Source: Elymus sibiricus
Taxonomy: Eukaryota > Streptophyta > Magnoliopsida > Poales > Poaceae
Assembly (NCBI GenBank): GCA_039707655.1
Contig: CM077676.1
Coordinates: forward strand, 184,570,936 to 184,634,935
Direction: 5' to 3'
DNA length: 64,000 bases
This document shows, in pieces, positions 22,801-31,626 of this stretch. The stretch's first letter is position 1, and each line of letters begins with the position of its first letter. The translations under genes and the position numbers were made by a program. The notes below the pieces were generated by a model. That model did no database searches and was not told where the DNA came from. It saw nothing but the letters and a program-made list of their open reading frames with translations.

Positions 22801-24147
22801 TCACTCTGCAGCTTATTTCCCCTTGCCCTCCATTTTCTAGACCTTATCAGATCTATATTTACTCTTACCAAAATGTTGAATAAAACAAATCCTACTGAAG
22901 AAGTTTAGCTCTAAATTGCTCTTGTCAGTACCTTTTTACCTGTACCGCTATACTTACATTTCTAGCTAGTTGATTATGTAGCATCACTCTGCATCTTAGC
23001 TTAAATATTCTCCATTTGTTCCTATATTATCACATCTATATTTACACTTAACAAAATGTAGAATAAAGGCAATGGTTATGAAGAAGATTCTGTGGTAAAC
23101 TACTTGAATTGCCCCCACATCAGCATGGACAAGGCCTTTATAGAGCCGGTCTTCACTACTAACGTAAGTTTGTCCTTCTCGATCCTTCAAACTTTGTTGA
23201 GTATATTTGGATAGGCATGACTGCAACTGCTGTTTATTTTTCATGTTTGCATCAAATTGCATGTTTAAAGTTTCTTATGAAGAAGTTCATAAACATAAGT
23301 TTGTCCTTCTCAATTTCAGTTTTTAGTTGTACAACCAAGTTCCTTATTCATACCATGTAAATGAAACTAAACAGAGCAAGTGATCTTCTTTAGAGTGCAT
23401 GCATGCTTGTGTTCTTTGTCTGTAATTCAGGGGTGTGGTGAAACTACCCACTCCAGCACAATGTCATATCCTGCTATGTCTTAACTATGAACAATGCCAT
23501 ATTTCGTTAATGTTATTCAAATTGTGTCTCTTTATTTGCCAATCTGAAATGGGATTAATTGACAGCACACTGGCCATTGATGCTTATACGTTCTTTAGCA
23601 ACGCATGTATGTTTGTGTTCTTGATTTGTAATCCAGTGGTGTGGTGAACCTGGCCACTCCTGCACAATGCCATTTCCTGCCATGTCTTAACTATGAACAA
23701 TGCCATATGATGTTAATGTTATTTTAAACCGTGTCTCTTTATTTGCCCATAAGAAATGGGATGAATTGATAGCACTGATGCTTATACGTGCAAAACCTGT
23801 TATCTGTTTTCATGTTTGTCTTTCAGAGTGATATCTCTGACGCCGGGAAGAACTGCCACAATGATAGTGAGACAAACCCATTGCTTGTCCCTCTAACATA
23901 TATTGCAGGGAAGAAGGCAACACATCTTGGGGATAGAGATACAACCCCAAAGTCATGTCTTGATGTAGTGTCGAAGTTACTCGCTAATAGCAGTGACACA
24001 AGCTCGATGAAGTCACCGCCTGAATCTGTTCGACTTCTTCAGTCTCAAATTCAAGCAGAAAGACATGCTTCAGCTCAACTCCTACTGGAACTCCGATCTC
24101 TATGGAAGATTAACCAAAAGTACAGGACGTCTATTGATGTTATGTAG
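16864..24147 (+). CDS. CACTA ORF2-like protein (Transposase_24/Ptta type), multi-exon
   Basis: Model: 16864-17146, 19694-19917, 20119-20595, 20681-20884, 22481-22558, 23062-23163 and 23827-24147. All junctions keep phase and use GT-AG sites. The first exon is a candidate only, but its one-base overhang fits exon 2. The protein has a Pro/Arg-rich start, a SSILDGMKPTR block, TPKRKRV, a Pro-rich middle, and a conserved block with QQYRCYLRQTHFDGK and WKNLVMHWSHPQEE then ENYSKKN, as in plant En/Spm 'Ptta' proteins. It ends in a coiled coil (SVRLLQSQIQAERHASAQLL). Such proteins are thought to bind subterminal DNA alongside the TNP2 transposase, which I do not see here. The introns hold tandem arrays and a solo LTR, so correct splicing today is doubtful. 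Confidence 0.6.
17320..19445 (+). repeat. ~640-bp tandem array in intron 1, three-plus copies
   Basis: The anchor TTGGTCAGCTAATGTT occurs near 17510, 18149, 18788 and 19391, i.e. spacings of about 638, 639 and 604 bp. Between the anchors the order of blocks repeats: GCTCTGGTTCATCATG, TTCTTTAACATGTTCCTC, GTCTAGACTGATAGTAACAG, TCAAGCTAAACAACA. The third copy lacks part of the unit and the last is partial. Confidence 0.9.
20893..22410 (-). mobile_element. Solo LTR (1.52 kb) inside an intron
   Basis: On the minus strand it begins TGATGACCCACAAGTATAGG at 22410 and ends TGCAAAATGGACGTATCA at 20893. A 5-bp target duplication flanks it with one mismatch (CTGTT 20888-20892, CTGTC 22411-22415). Both ends fit a very common Triticeae gypsy LTR that I recall but will not name. 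It sits only 8 bp after the splice donor of the preceding exon and contains a GC-rich palindromic stretch near 21160-21250 (GGGCGCGCCC). Confidence 0.9.
22554..23100 (+). repeat. 183-bp unit tandemly triplicated, carrying an exon start
   Basis: The block GAAGAAG followed by TTTAGCTCT or ATTCTG recurs at 22714, 22897 and 23080, exactly 183 bp apart, with the sequence in between repeated (TTGCTCTTGT, AGTACCTG, TACTTACATT, TCTATATT, AATGTAGAATAAA). Only the third copy starts an open exon (23062). The first two have TAG in the same place. Confidence 0.88.
23400..23815 (+). repeat. 205-bp tandem duplication in the last intron
   Basis: GGTGTGGTGAA occurs at 23432 and 23637. The following CACTCC(A/T)GCACAATG, CATGTCTTAACTATGAACAA and GTGTCTCTTTATTTGCC blocks repeat with the same 205-bp offset. 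Confidence 0.88.
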
Positions 24148-24479
24148 CTAGAGTTGGAGGATATAAGCGTCAAACAAGCATAGTCTCATCAGCTTGCTCA
24201 GTTGCTTGCGCTGCAGCTCCCGAGCAGGGCTAACCTTTCTTGAACTGTGTTGAAGTGCTGTCGGTTCTGTATATTATTTTGTCAGCGTGTTTATTTGCAC
24301 TGGTGGCGACCTTTGATGCCCAGTGTATGTACTCTGCTGTATGGTTGCGCTTTATTGTCACTGGCGACGAACTTTAATGCCCAGTGGATGTAATATGCCG
24401 TAATTTCTTTGTTGTATAGTCTAGGTTAATTCTTCATCACGATGCTGTAATTTATTTACTGTACATGCTGTCGTCACTC

Positions 24480-25440
24480 TCTGAAAAGGCCGTAAGCTTC
24501 GACCGAGCGCAATGGGCCAAATCGTTAGGTTTATATAAAAAAATTACGGTACTAAAACTGGCTGGCCCACCAATCGCTATAAATGGGCCGAAATGTTGGC
24601 CCACAATCATCTCAGGCTATTATCTGGCCTAGACGTAAACTGGTCCACTATTAGTTTCGGGCCTTTAATAGGCCGAGTAAACCGCTTGCCTTAGATGGGC
24701 CAGAAAATACAATGGGCTTTTAATAGGCTGAAAAGTAGATTGGGCCTGAATTGTGCCGAACAATTCACAGGCCGACAGCAGGCCGAAATATACCTTGGCC
24801 CATGAATGGCCCAATGACATGACGGGCCGTTAATAGGCCAAAATTAATATTGGGCCTTGGTTGGCCCAATCACATGATGGGCTGTAAGCAGGCCGGATGC
24901 AAAGCGGGCCATTATTAGGCCCAACTATATCACGGGCCTTTGACAGGCCGATAGTCAGGTTGGGCTAAAATGTATCCACGAAGACTACGGATCATTAAGA
25001 GGCTGAATGTCACTGCGGACCAGAAATAGGCCCACTTGCAGCATGGCCCATTAAATGGCCGAAAGTGAAACCGGGCCGACAATGGCCCAAATGTACCAAG
25101 GGCTGCTAACAGGCCGAAACTAATATCGGGCCGAACTGTTAAACGGGCCTTTAAGAGGCCGAAGTCCAAATCGGGCCGGCAATGGGCCCAAAAGCACAGT
25201 GCCTATTAACGGGCCGATTCTGATATGGGCCGTAATTTGGGCCAAAACTTGGCAGGCTATTAACGGGCCGGATCTGATACTGGCCATAATTTGGCCGAAA
25301 ACATGGCAGGCTGTTAACGGGCTAGATCTTATATGGGACGTAATTTGGCCCAAAACATGGCACGCTGTCAATAGGCTGGATCTGATATGAGCCGTAATTT
25401 GGCCCAAAACCTGGTAGGCTGTTAATGGGCCGACCCATCA
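24480..25440. repeat. CACTA-1 subterminal repeats (GGGCC motif array)
   Basis: Dozens of TGGGCC/GGCC(C/G) motifs in both orientations, spaced roughly every 15-40 bases, often as CGGGCCGTTAATAGGCCGAAA. This is the layout of CACTA subterminal regions, where element-encoded proteins are known to bind in En/Spm. The motif also equals the TGGGCY 'site II' element of plant promoters. Confidence 0.85.
25201..25435 (+). repeat. 54-bp tandem array within the subterminal region
   Basis: Units at 25201 (50 bp), 25251, 25305 and 25359 (54 bp each) and a partial one at 25413. Each contains GGCAGGCTGTTAACGGGC, then GATCTGATATG and TAATTTGGCC. Confidence 0.9.
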
Positions 25441-25907
25441 GTATCTGACGAAATCTTGTGGGCCTTTTGCTGGGCCGGCCCTTTTACCTTAAATGGGCCA
25501 ATGCTGGGCCGTTCCACGTGTCAACGTTTCATTGGCGACTCCTGTCCATTGGATGGTTGACATCTATCACCACGGGGAGCTGACACGTGGATCCTCTGGC
25601 AAATCAGATATTTACACATGGAAAATTGCCATTGGTCGGGTCTATTAGCGGGTTATCAGATCCAAACCGGAACCCGATAGCTTAAGGGTGACCCGTTATG
25701 GTGGATGCCACGTGTCAGTTACCCTTGAAGAAAACACTTCCATGACGCGCCATTTATCGTCATGGAAGTGGACACTTCCGTGCTGATAGTTTGAGTATTG
25801 TCATGGAACACTTCTACGACAGGACAAGTATGACTATCTTGATTCTGTCATAAAATCATTACGGATGTACATGCATGACAGAAAACGTGACCAACTGTGA
25901 CAAACAC

Positions 25908-25939
25908 GTATCATCACGGAAGTGTTTTCTTTTGTAGTG
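25908..25939 (-). repeat. CACTA-1 terminal inverted repeat, right end
   Basis: On the minus strand the sequence starts CACTACAAAAGAAAACACTT and continues CCGTGATGATA, a typical CACTA terminus. The following bases (from 25940, AAACC) belong to the gypsy pol gene. Confidence 0.85.
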
Positions 25940-26571
25940 AAACCTGAAGGTTTTATAAGGTACGGTGGGAGCATCATACCGAGGATGAGGCCACATGGGA
26001 AAGAGAGGATTTCTTGAGGACTGCATGTCCATACTTGTTCCCTGAGCACCCGAATCTCGAGAACGAGATTCATCCAAAGGGGGGAGGTTTGTGACACCCT
26101 GTTTTTGGCCTTTTTCTTTTTCTTTTATTTTGTTGGATACTTCATTTGCAGTTGGATTTTTTCTGTCAATTCATTTGGACTTAGCACTTGGAAACATTTT
26201 TTATTTTCTTCCAAGTGAGACCTATCACCCTAGACCCTCTCAAAATCTCATGTCTCACACTCCCTTGCCATGCCATAATTTACTTTATGGCATTTCATTT
26301 CATTTTCTTTCAGAAACACCCCTTTCTCTCTCTATGCTATGAAGCAATCCTCATTTTTGTTGCATATAAAATTCTCAGAAAATTCCCTAAATTTCTTTGA
26401 ATCATGCCTCACCCTCCCATGCAAAAATATGCCATGGTCCTTTGTAAATTTTCAGCTAGGGAAAATATTTTTGCTTCTGGTCAGAAATGGCAGCTTGTGA
26501 AGCAACTATACTTTTCCTTCACCCATTTGAGCTGAAATTTTTACCACATAGGGACCTTCCTATGAGATGCT
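25940..26571 (+). mobile_element. Chromovirus gypsy element: pol tail, PPT and start of 3' LTR
   Basis: The order is chromodomain end, then a polypurine tract (AAAGGGGGGAGG, about 26076-26087), then an LTR starting TGTGACACCC at 26090. The LTR is cut at 26571 by LARD1 and resumes at 52403. The left part of the element is missing because CACTA-1 lies there. The LTR matches the solo LTR at 3729-8161. Confidence 0.85.
25948..26094 (+). pseudogene. Ty3/gypsy pol C-terminus, chromodomain fragment
   Basis: The frame RFYKVRWEHHTEDEATWERE followed by DFLRTACPYLFPEHP is the second half of a chromodomain, which in chromoviruses follows the integrase and is thought to steer integration to particular chromatin. 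A TGA lies just upstream in frame (25945-25947), where CACTA-1 joins, so only the end of pol remains. The natural stop, TGA 26092-26094, lies within the first bases of the LTR (TGTGA). The same last codons (NLE-E-, G-GL) are kept as a vestige in LARD1 at 38474-38521. Confidence 0.88.
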
Positions 26572-27224
26572 TGTGACACCCTGGTTTTCGCTCCCTGATT
26601 TCTTCCTTCGCGGGATTTGACCCCCGTCTTTTTTTCCAGTGTTATTGGATTTTCTCTCGCCTTTGGGTATATGAAGATGGTCATATAGCCTGGCCTATCC
26701 TATCAGACCAGAGATTCTCTCCAATTTAACCTTGCCACTCAAACTAAATTCTCAGGGCTTTGCCACCGAAACCCTGCTTTCTGACTTACTCGGAAAGGAA
26801 ACCCTAATTCCTTCAGTTACAAAGGAACTCCAATTTTCTTTGACCTTTTGCTTATCAAAATTTTCCCAGTGATCATCCCACATCTATAAACCCTGGATAT
26901 GTAAAAATATTGCCAAGTCATTTGCAATATTTTTTGATTTAAAATTAATTCCTTTTTCTACCAGTTAAAGGAATTAAATCCAGGAAAATATATATCCATC
27001 TCCAATGTTCATGAAAATTTGTGGAGATATACTTTGTGATCATATTGAGCTCCCATATAAATATTGGCCATAATTAAATAAGGGAAATTGCATTTTCCTA
27101 TTTAAAGCCAATATTGCAGTTTGGGCCCTTTCTAAAGGAACTACCATTTTGGTAGCTAGGAAAAATCCCAAATAATTTGTGGAGCTTATCCTATACTTAT
27201 ATTCACCATTTCCATCAAGCACTA

Positions 27225-27660
27225 CTGGAATCAGCAACTTTTCCGTCTGCCATGGCTGACGGCAAAGGCATGAATTGCGGACGGCAAAGGTCTTTGCCAT
27301 CAGCCAGCAGACGGCACCACATCCGGCTGAACAAGGTCCGGTAAAGGCCACTTTGCCGTCTGCTGGCCGACGACAAAGAGGCAAAGGTCTTTGTCTTTTG
27401 CCAGCAGACGGCAAAGAGCATGGACGGCACACGTGGCAGCTTAGGTCCGTTAAGGGGTTAACGGCGTGCTTTGCCGTCTGCTGGCTGACGGCAAAGATGC
27501 AAAGGTCTTTGCCGTCAGCCAGCAGATGGTAAAGCTGCCAAATAGGCCAGCCCAGTGCACCCCAGGTTGCACAGGTAGCTACCACGTGGCATCTTTGCCG
27601 TCTGCTGGCTGATGGCAAAGCTCTTTGCCGTCTGCCAGCAGACGGCAAAGAGCCTGTACA
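27225..27660. repeat. CACTA-2 subterminal repeats, left
   Basis: TTTGCCGTCTGC and its complement GCAGACGGCAAA recur about every 20-40 bases, several as back-to-back palindromes (for example near 27360 and 27600-27650). They are the probable binding sites for the element's DNA-binding protein. Confidence 0.85.
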
Positions 27661-28039
27661 GCCCCTGTTTTTTCTTTTTTTTCTTAAATTCATTCAATTT
27701 CACAGAATTTCACATATATATATATACACACATTTGATAATACTGTCAACAAGCATAACAACACATATACATACCAAATCATATCCCTGCCATACGGATA
27801 TGATCATCCAACACATATACATACCAAATGAAAAGTCCATACGCAACATATATAGCTAGCCAACATATCCAACAACAAGCATACAATGGTTTCATCCATA
27901 CATACATATATAGGTAGCAAGTTTCACATTGTTCATCCTACAAAATCAAAACAAAAAGGAAGCACAAGAAGAAGAGTAGACTCCATCAACGCAAGCTTCG
28001 TCATCGAAAGCAAATCTGCAAATTGGGAAAGAAGAAAGT

Positions 28040-28260
28040 TAGAAGAAGAAGAAGAAGAAGAAGAAGAAGAAGAAGAAGAAGACTAGAAGAAGAAGACTAG
28101 CTAGAAGAAGAAGAAGAAGAAGAAGAAGACTAGAAGAAGAAGACTAGCTAGAAGAAGAAGAAGAAGAAGAAGACTAGAAGAAGAAGACTAGCTAGAAGAA
28201 GAAGAAGAAGAAGAAGAAGAAGAAGACTAGAAGAAGAAGAAGAAGAAGAAGAAGAAGAAT
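28040..28260 (+). repeat. (GAA)n compound microsatellite
   Basis: Long GAA/AAG runs interrupted by GACTAGCTAGAAG and GACTAGAAG spacers that themselves repeat, so a higher-order repeat exists. It lies downstream of the small minus-strand gene of CACTA-2. Confidence 0.9.
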
Positions 28261-28324
28261 TTTTCATCTCTTTCTTTTTCTCCTCTCCTCTTCTTTATCT
28301 TCTTCTTCTTCTAACTAAGGTAGG

Positions 28325-29375
28325 TAAAAATGCCATTTTTTAGCTAAGCTAGGAAAAAATGCTAAGTGTAGGTCATTTTAGAGCTAAGCTAGGTAAATAG
28401 GTCATTTTGGAGCTTAGTAAGGTTATTATGTCATTTTCGAGGATGATGCCATTTTTGAGCCAACTTACGTAAGTATAGCTCATTTTTTATCTAACTTAGG
28501 TAATTATGCCATTTAGGAGGAAAATAAGCTAAGTATGCATTTGTTAAGCAAAACACTAGAGAAAACGTACCCTCATCACAACAAATGCGATGAAGATCGC
28601 AACTAAGGTAACAATTGATCCAACGGCATAATGATACCAAGCCTCATTATCAATGGCATATTTTCTAATCTTCTTAATCTTCAAGCGTATTGCATCCATC
28701 TTCAAGCGCATTGCATTCATCTTCATCTTGTGATCATCGACGACATCGGCAACATACAACTCCAATGTCATCTTCTCTTTTTCAATTCTTTTAATTTTTT
28801 CTTTCAAATACTCATTTTCTTTTTCAACTAAATTTAACTTCTCGACAAGAGGGTCGGTTGCAAATTCCGGTTCACATACCTCCTAGATTAAAATATCTCT
28901 ATGTCAACTTGATGGCCATAATTGTCATAAATGCGAAATGCAACAAATAGTTATAAAAGAGAATTTACCACATCCGAATCATAAAGCGGGCGAGGGCCGA
29001 CGGGGACGGATATCAAGACCATGGCACTATGTATAAGAAACAATCATACAAAGTAAGAAAATTATACAAGTAACTATATAAATCATACAAGAAAATGGCA
29101 AGTGTAGGTCATTTTAGAGCTATCCTAGTTAAAATCGGTCATTTTGGAGGTAGGTAAGGTTATTTTGTCATTTTGGAGGAAAATAAGCTAAGTCAATGTC
29201 ATTTTGGAGCTAAACCAGGATTATCATGCCATTTTTTACCTAAGTATGCTAAGTATGTCATAAATGAACTAAAGAAGCTAAGTATAGGTCATTTTGGAGC
29301 TATCCTAGGTAGTTATGCCATTTTTTAGCTAACTAAGCATATTAAGTCATTTAGGAGGAAAAATGCTAAGTATAG
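28325..29375. repeat. Degenerate 30-40-bp repeats (GTCATTTTGGAGC type)
   Basis: Short units TAAGTAT(G)GTCATTTTGGAGCTA recur at about 28325-28555 and 29095-29375, on both sides of the small minus-strand gene. They fill the 3' flank of that gene and the space between it and the TNP2 remnant. Confidence 0.7.
28556..29022 (-). CDS. Small coiled-coil, single-membrane-span protein of a CACTA element
   Basis: Two exons on the minus strand: 29022-28969 (ATG, 18 codons) and 28882-28556 (108 codons and TAG), joined by a phase-0 intron with a GTAAAT donor and CTAG acceptor. The product is about 126 residues: a short acidic N-terminus, a Glu/Lys-rich coiled coil (about 35-100), then EAWYHYAVGSIVTLVAIFIA, a hydrophobic segment near the C-terminus that should span a membrane. 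I recall near-identical small proteins next to TNP2 in other Triticeae CACTA elements; their role is not known to me. The frame is intact, unlike that of the transposase beside it. Confidence 0.65.
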
Positions 29376-29705
29376 CTAACGCTTGAGACCAAATATTTTC
29401 AACTTTTCAAGACTCGCTCCCCTCTTTAGATTCGCTGCATACTCATCGGGGAACATCAACTCATTTTTCACCCACAGGATAATTTCCTTCATATCTGGCC
29501 TTCCAAGATTGAACCATGCCTTTGGCTTCGTCCAGTTCTGCTTTCCTTTCGGTTGTCGCATGTTTTGTAACGGTCTATCACATATAGCCTCCTGATCGAC
29601 TCTAGCCTTAGGATTATCCTTTGACTTCCCCTCTATGCCGAACAATGTACCAAAGAGGGCCTCGGCGACATTCTTTTCAGTGTGCATCACATTCTGCATC
29701 GGATC
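29376..29705 (-). pseudogene. CACTA TNP2 transposase (Transposase_21 type) fragment
   Basis: On the minus strand one frame of about 108 residues contains NVMHTEKNVAEALFGTLFGI, DNPKARVDQ, PKAWF and ELMFPDEYAANLKRG. These are blocks from the C-terminal half of plant CACTA TNP2 transposases, which cut the element ends. The fragment begins and ends abruptly (stop TAG after GLKR where the family continues with another conserved block). The catalytic core is missing, so it cannot be functional. Confidence 0.85.
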
Positions 29706-30135
29706 CGGAGCAGAGCATATGGGAAAACAAACCCAATCTACACATACTCGGGCTGTCCATGGATAACGTTGGACAATTCGAAAGAATCATGGTTATAAAT
29801 ATGCTAATGCATGCATATTTATAGATGTAACCCTTTCGAACGGGAGACGCATAGTGGTCACGCATACTGATGATTGAAGACACCTACAGCTAGCAAGTTT
29901 CATCGGCACGAAGACCGGAACAGAGCAAATGAAGGGGGGAGGAGGAGATGTCATTTGTGCTCACCCACGAACGCAGGGGCGAAGCTCGTCGAACACTAGA
30001 CCCTTGCACCGACGAAAAAACTACACATTTTAATCGAAAGATGAGTAACATAGCAATATTGTTTTTTCCGTCAACCTAACTAAATATTTATAATAGGACG
30101 AGCGGGTTAGGGGGTTCCTCGACGTCGATGAAACC

Positions 30136-30310
30136 CTAAATAGCAAGTATCATCGGTCCGAGATACATGTGGCGCTCGGCGTTGAACACTAGATCCACAT
30201 CCCACAAGTGACGCCGGCGCCCGGTGTCCCGCGCGCAGCAATAGTTCTGGGGGCCGATGACGGTCGAACACCTTGGCAAATTTGTCTGCCAGCCTCTGCG
30301 ATGAGGATTA
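30136..30310 (-). pseudogene. B3-domain-like fragment, left hairpin arm
   Basis: On the minus strand the frame includes a P-RC/KFA-like start, CCARDTGRRRHLWDVDLVF and ERHMYLGP, then a stop. This resembles the first half of a plant B3 DNA-binding domain (an L-x-x-x-G-x-x-W-x-V core followed by G/H-x-YL). It is truncated before the GW-x-x-F block. The family assignment is by pattern only. Confidence 0.4.
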
Positions 30311-30405
30311 AAGCCAAGTTTTGAAACTTCAAACAACCAAACCGACTTGAGTCGGTTTGGGTGTTTCAAGTTTCAACACTTGGCTTTTAATCGTCATCGC
30401 AGAGG

Positions 30406-30558
30406 CTGCAAGACAAATTCGCATAGGTGTTCGACCGCCATCGACCCCGAGAACTATTGCTGCGGGACGCCGGACGCCGGCGTCACTTGTGGGACGTGGA
30501 TGTAGTGTTCGACACCGACGGCCACATGTATCTCGCACCGACGATACTTGCTATTTAG
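30406..30558 (+). pseudogene. B3-domain-like fragment, right hairpin arm
   Basis: The plus-strand mirror of the left-arm fragment: LQDKFA, a TAG (30424-30426), then VFDRHRPRELLLRDAGRRRH, LWDVDVVF and GHMYL, ending at TAG 30556-30558. The KFA...P-x-ELLL-R-x-x-GR...LWDV order fits a B3 domain start. Arms and reading frames are mirror images, so one gene piece was duplicated in inverted orientation. Confidence 0.45.
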
Positions 30559-31020
30559 GGTTCCATCGACGTCGAGGAACCCCCTAACCCGCTCGTCCCC
30601 GGGCGCCCTCTGGTATGGCGACGCACGGTCGACGGGTCAGCACTCGGACCGGGGGATTCTCGGCATGGGGGACGGCGTCGGGACCGGCGGGACCCACTGG
30701 CTCCACCATCTCTCCCCTCGGCGACCGGCGATCCACGACCCTCTTCCTTTTTTCCTTTTTCCTCTTCTTCTACTTATTCTTCTTTTTTTCAACTTTCTTC
30801 TTCTTCTAATTATCTAAACCTAAACCTAGCACTAACCTAATCCTACCACTAACCTAAACCTATTGATAACACCTAAACCTAAACAGCAAATAACAGTAGA
30901 AAAAAACAAAAAAAAAGTTCACCTTGGCTCCGGGAGTGGTGGAGGAGGCGGCGGGGCGCCACCGGGGCGGCGGGGCGGGGCGCCTAGGCGCCGGGGGCGG
31001 GGCGTCGCCGTGGCAGCGGG

Positions 31021-31240
31021 GCGGGTGAGGTGAGGGCCGGGAGAGAGAGAGAGGGGAGAGAGAGAGGGGTGGGGCGCGGGTGAGGTGAGGGCCGGGAGAG
31101 AGAGAGAGGGGAGAGAGAGAGGGGTGGGGCGCGGGTGAGGTGAGGGCCAGGAGAGAGAGAGAGGGGCGGCGGCGCGGGTGAGGCGAGGGCCGGGAGAGAG
31201 AGAGATCTAGAGGGGAGAGAGAGAGGGGTGGGGCGCGGGC
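31021..31240 (+). repeat. ~55-bp GC/GA-rich minisatellite, four copies
   Basis: Units starting near 31021, 31076, 31131 and 31173 share GCGGGTGAGGTGAGGGCCGG, then GAGAGAGAGAG and GGGGTGGGGC. The third is shortened. It lies just inside the right subterminal repeats of CACTA-2. Confidence 0.9.
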
Positions 31241-31264
31241 GCCGGCCCCTTTTCAGTTAGGTCA

Positions 31265-31626
31265 CAGCTCTTTGCCGTCTGCTAGCAGACGGCAAAGAGC
31301 CTAGCTAGTGGGGTGGGGTCGGGGGGAAACGGCCGTTAAAAGGGCCACTTTCTTTGCCGTCTGCTGGCGGACGGCAAAGAAAGTGGCCGTTAGGTTGTTC
31401 TCGTTAGTGGGCCACCCACCCTCTTTGCCGTCTGCTAGCAGACGGCAAAGCTTCGATGCCGTCAGCTAGCAGACGGCAAAGAGAAGGCTGACGGTAAACA
31501 CCTTCTTTGCCGTCAGCTAGTTCTTTGCCGTGTGTTTTCTGGAAACGGATGGCAAAGAGCTTCTTTGCCGTCCGCCAGCTGACGGCAAAGAACTGGCAGA
31601 CGGCAAATTTGCTGATTCCAGTAGTG
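31265..31626. repeat. CACTA-2 subterminal repeats, right
   Basis: Several palindromes are built from TTTGCCGTCTGC and its complement around a CTAG or GGC centre. One at about 31268-31299 is a perfect 32-base palindrome. The region ends with the 16-bp terminal repeat. Confidence 0.88.

Larger units (their letters stand above)
16864..25939 (+). mobile_element. CACTA transposon 1, right-hand portion (left end not found)
   Basis: The right end is clear: the terminal inverted repeat reads CACTACAAAAGAAAACACTT on the minus strand from 25939, preceded by GGCC-rich subterminal repeats and an ORF2-type gene. Directly right of it the chromodomain coding sequence starts, so the element inserted into a gypsy pol gene. 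I searched the left part of the window for a matching CACTACAAAA end and found none; the start given here is only the first supported exon. The element is either longer than the window allows, or truncated on its left. Confidence 0.65.
30096..30598. repeat. Long inverted repeat (about 250-bp arms, 4-base loop)
   Basis: Left arm 30096-30346, right arm 30351-30598, loop TTGA at 30347-30350. The innermost stem is perfect (CCAAACCGAC / GTCGGTTTGG) and the arms stay paired with scattered mismatches and small gaps out to GGACGAGC / GCTCGTCC. A transcript would fold into one long hairpin. Both arms contain the same B3-like coding sequence. Confidence 0.95.
27220..31626 (-). mobile_element. CACTA transposon 2 (4.4 kb, non-autonomous)
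   Basis: Perfect 16-bp terminal inverted repeats CACTACTGGAATCAGC at 27220 and its complement ending 31626; the match extends to about 35 bp with two mismatches. The 3-bp target duplication AAG (27217-27219, 31627-31629) is confirmed by the empty site in the other LARD1 LTR. Both ends carry palindromic TTTGCCGTCTGC subterminal repeats. Inside, on the minus strand, are a TNP2 transposase remnant and a small coiled-coil/membrane-protein gene. There is also a long hairpin. Transposition would need a transposase from elsewhere. Confidence 0.95.

Noticed and set aside
25201..25435. CRISPR-like regular array
   Set aside because: 54-bp units without unique spacers, in a plant CACTA subterminal region; a tandem repeat.
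27040..27693. 217-codon minus-strand frame rich in PSAGRRQR
   Set aside because: It crosses the CACTA-2/LTR boundary and translates the TTTGCCGTCTGC repeats.
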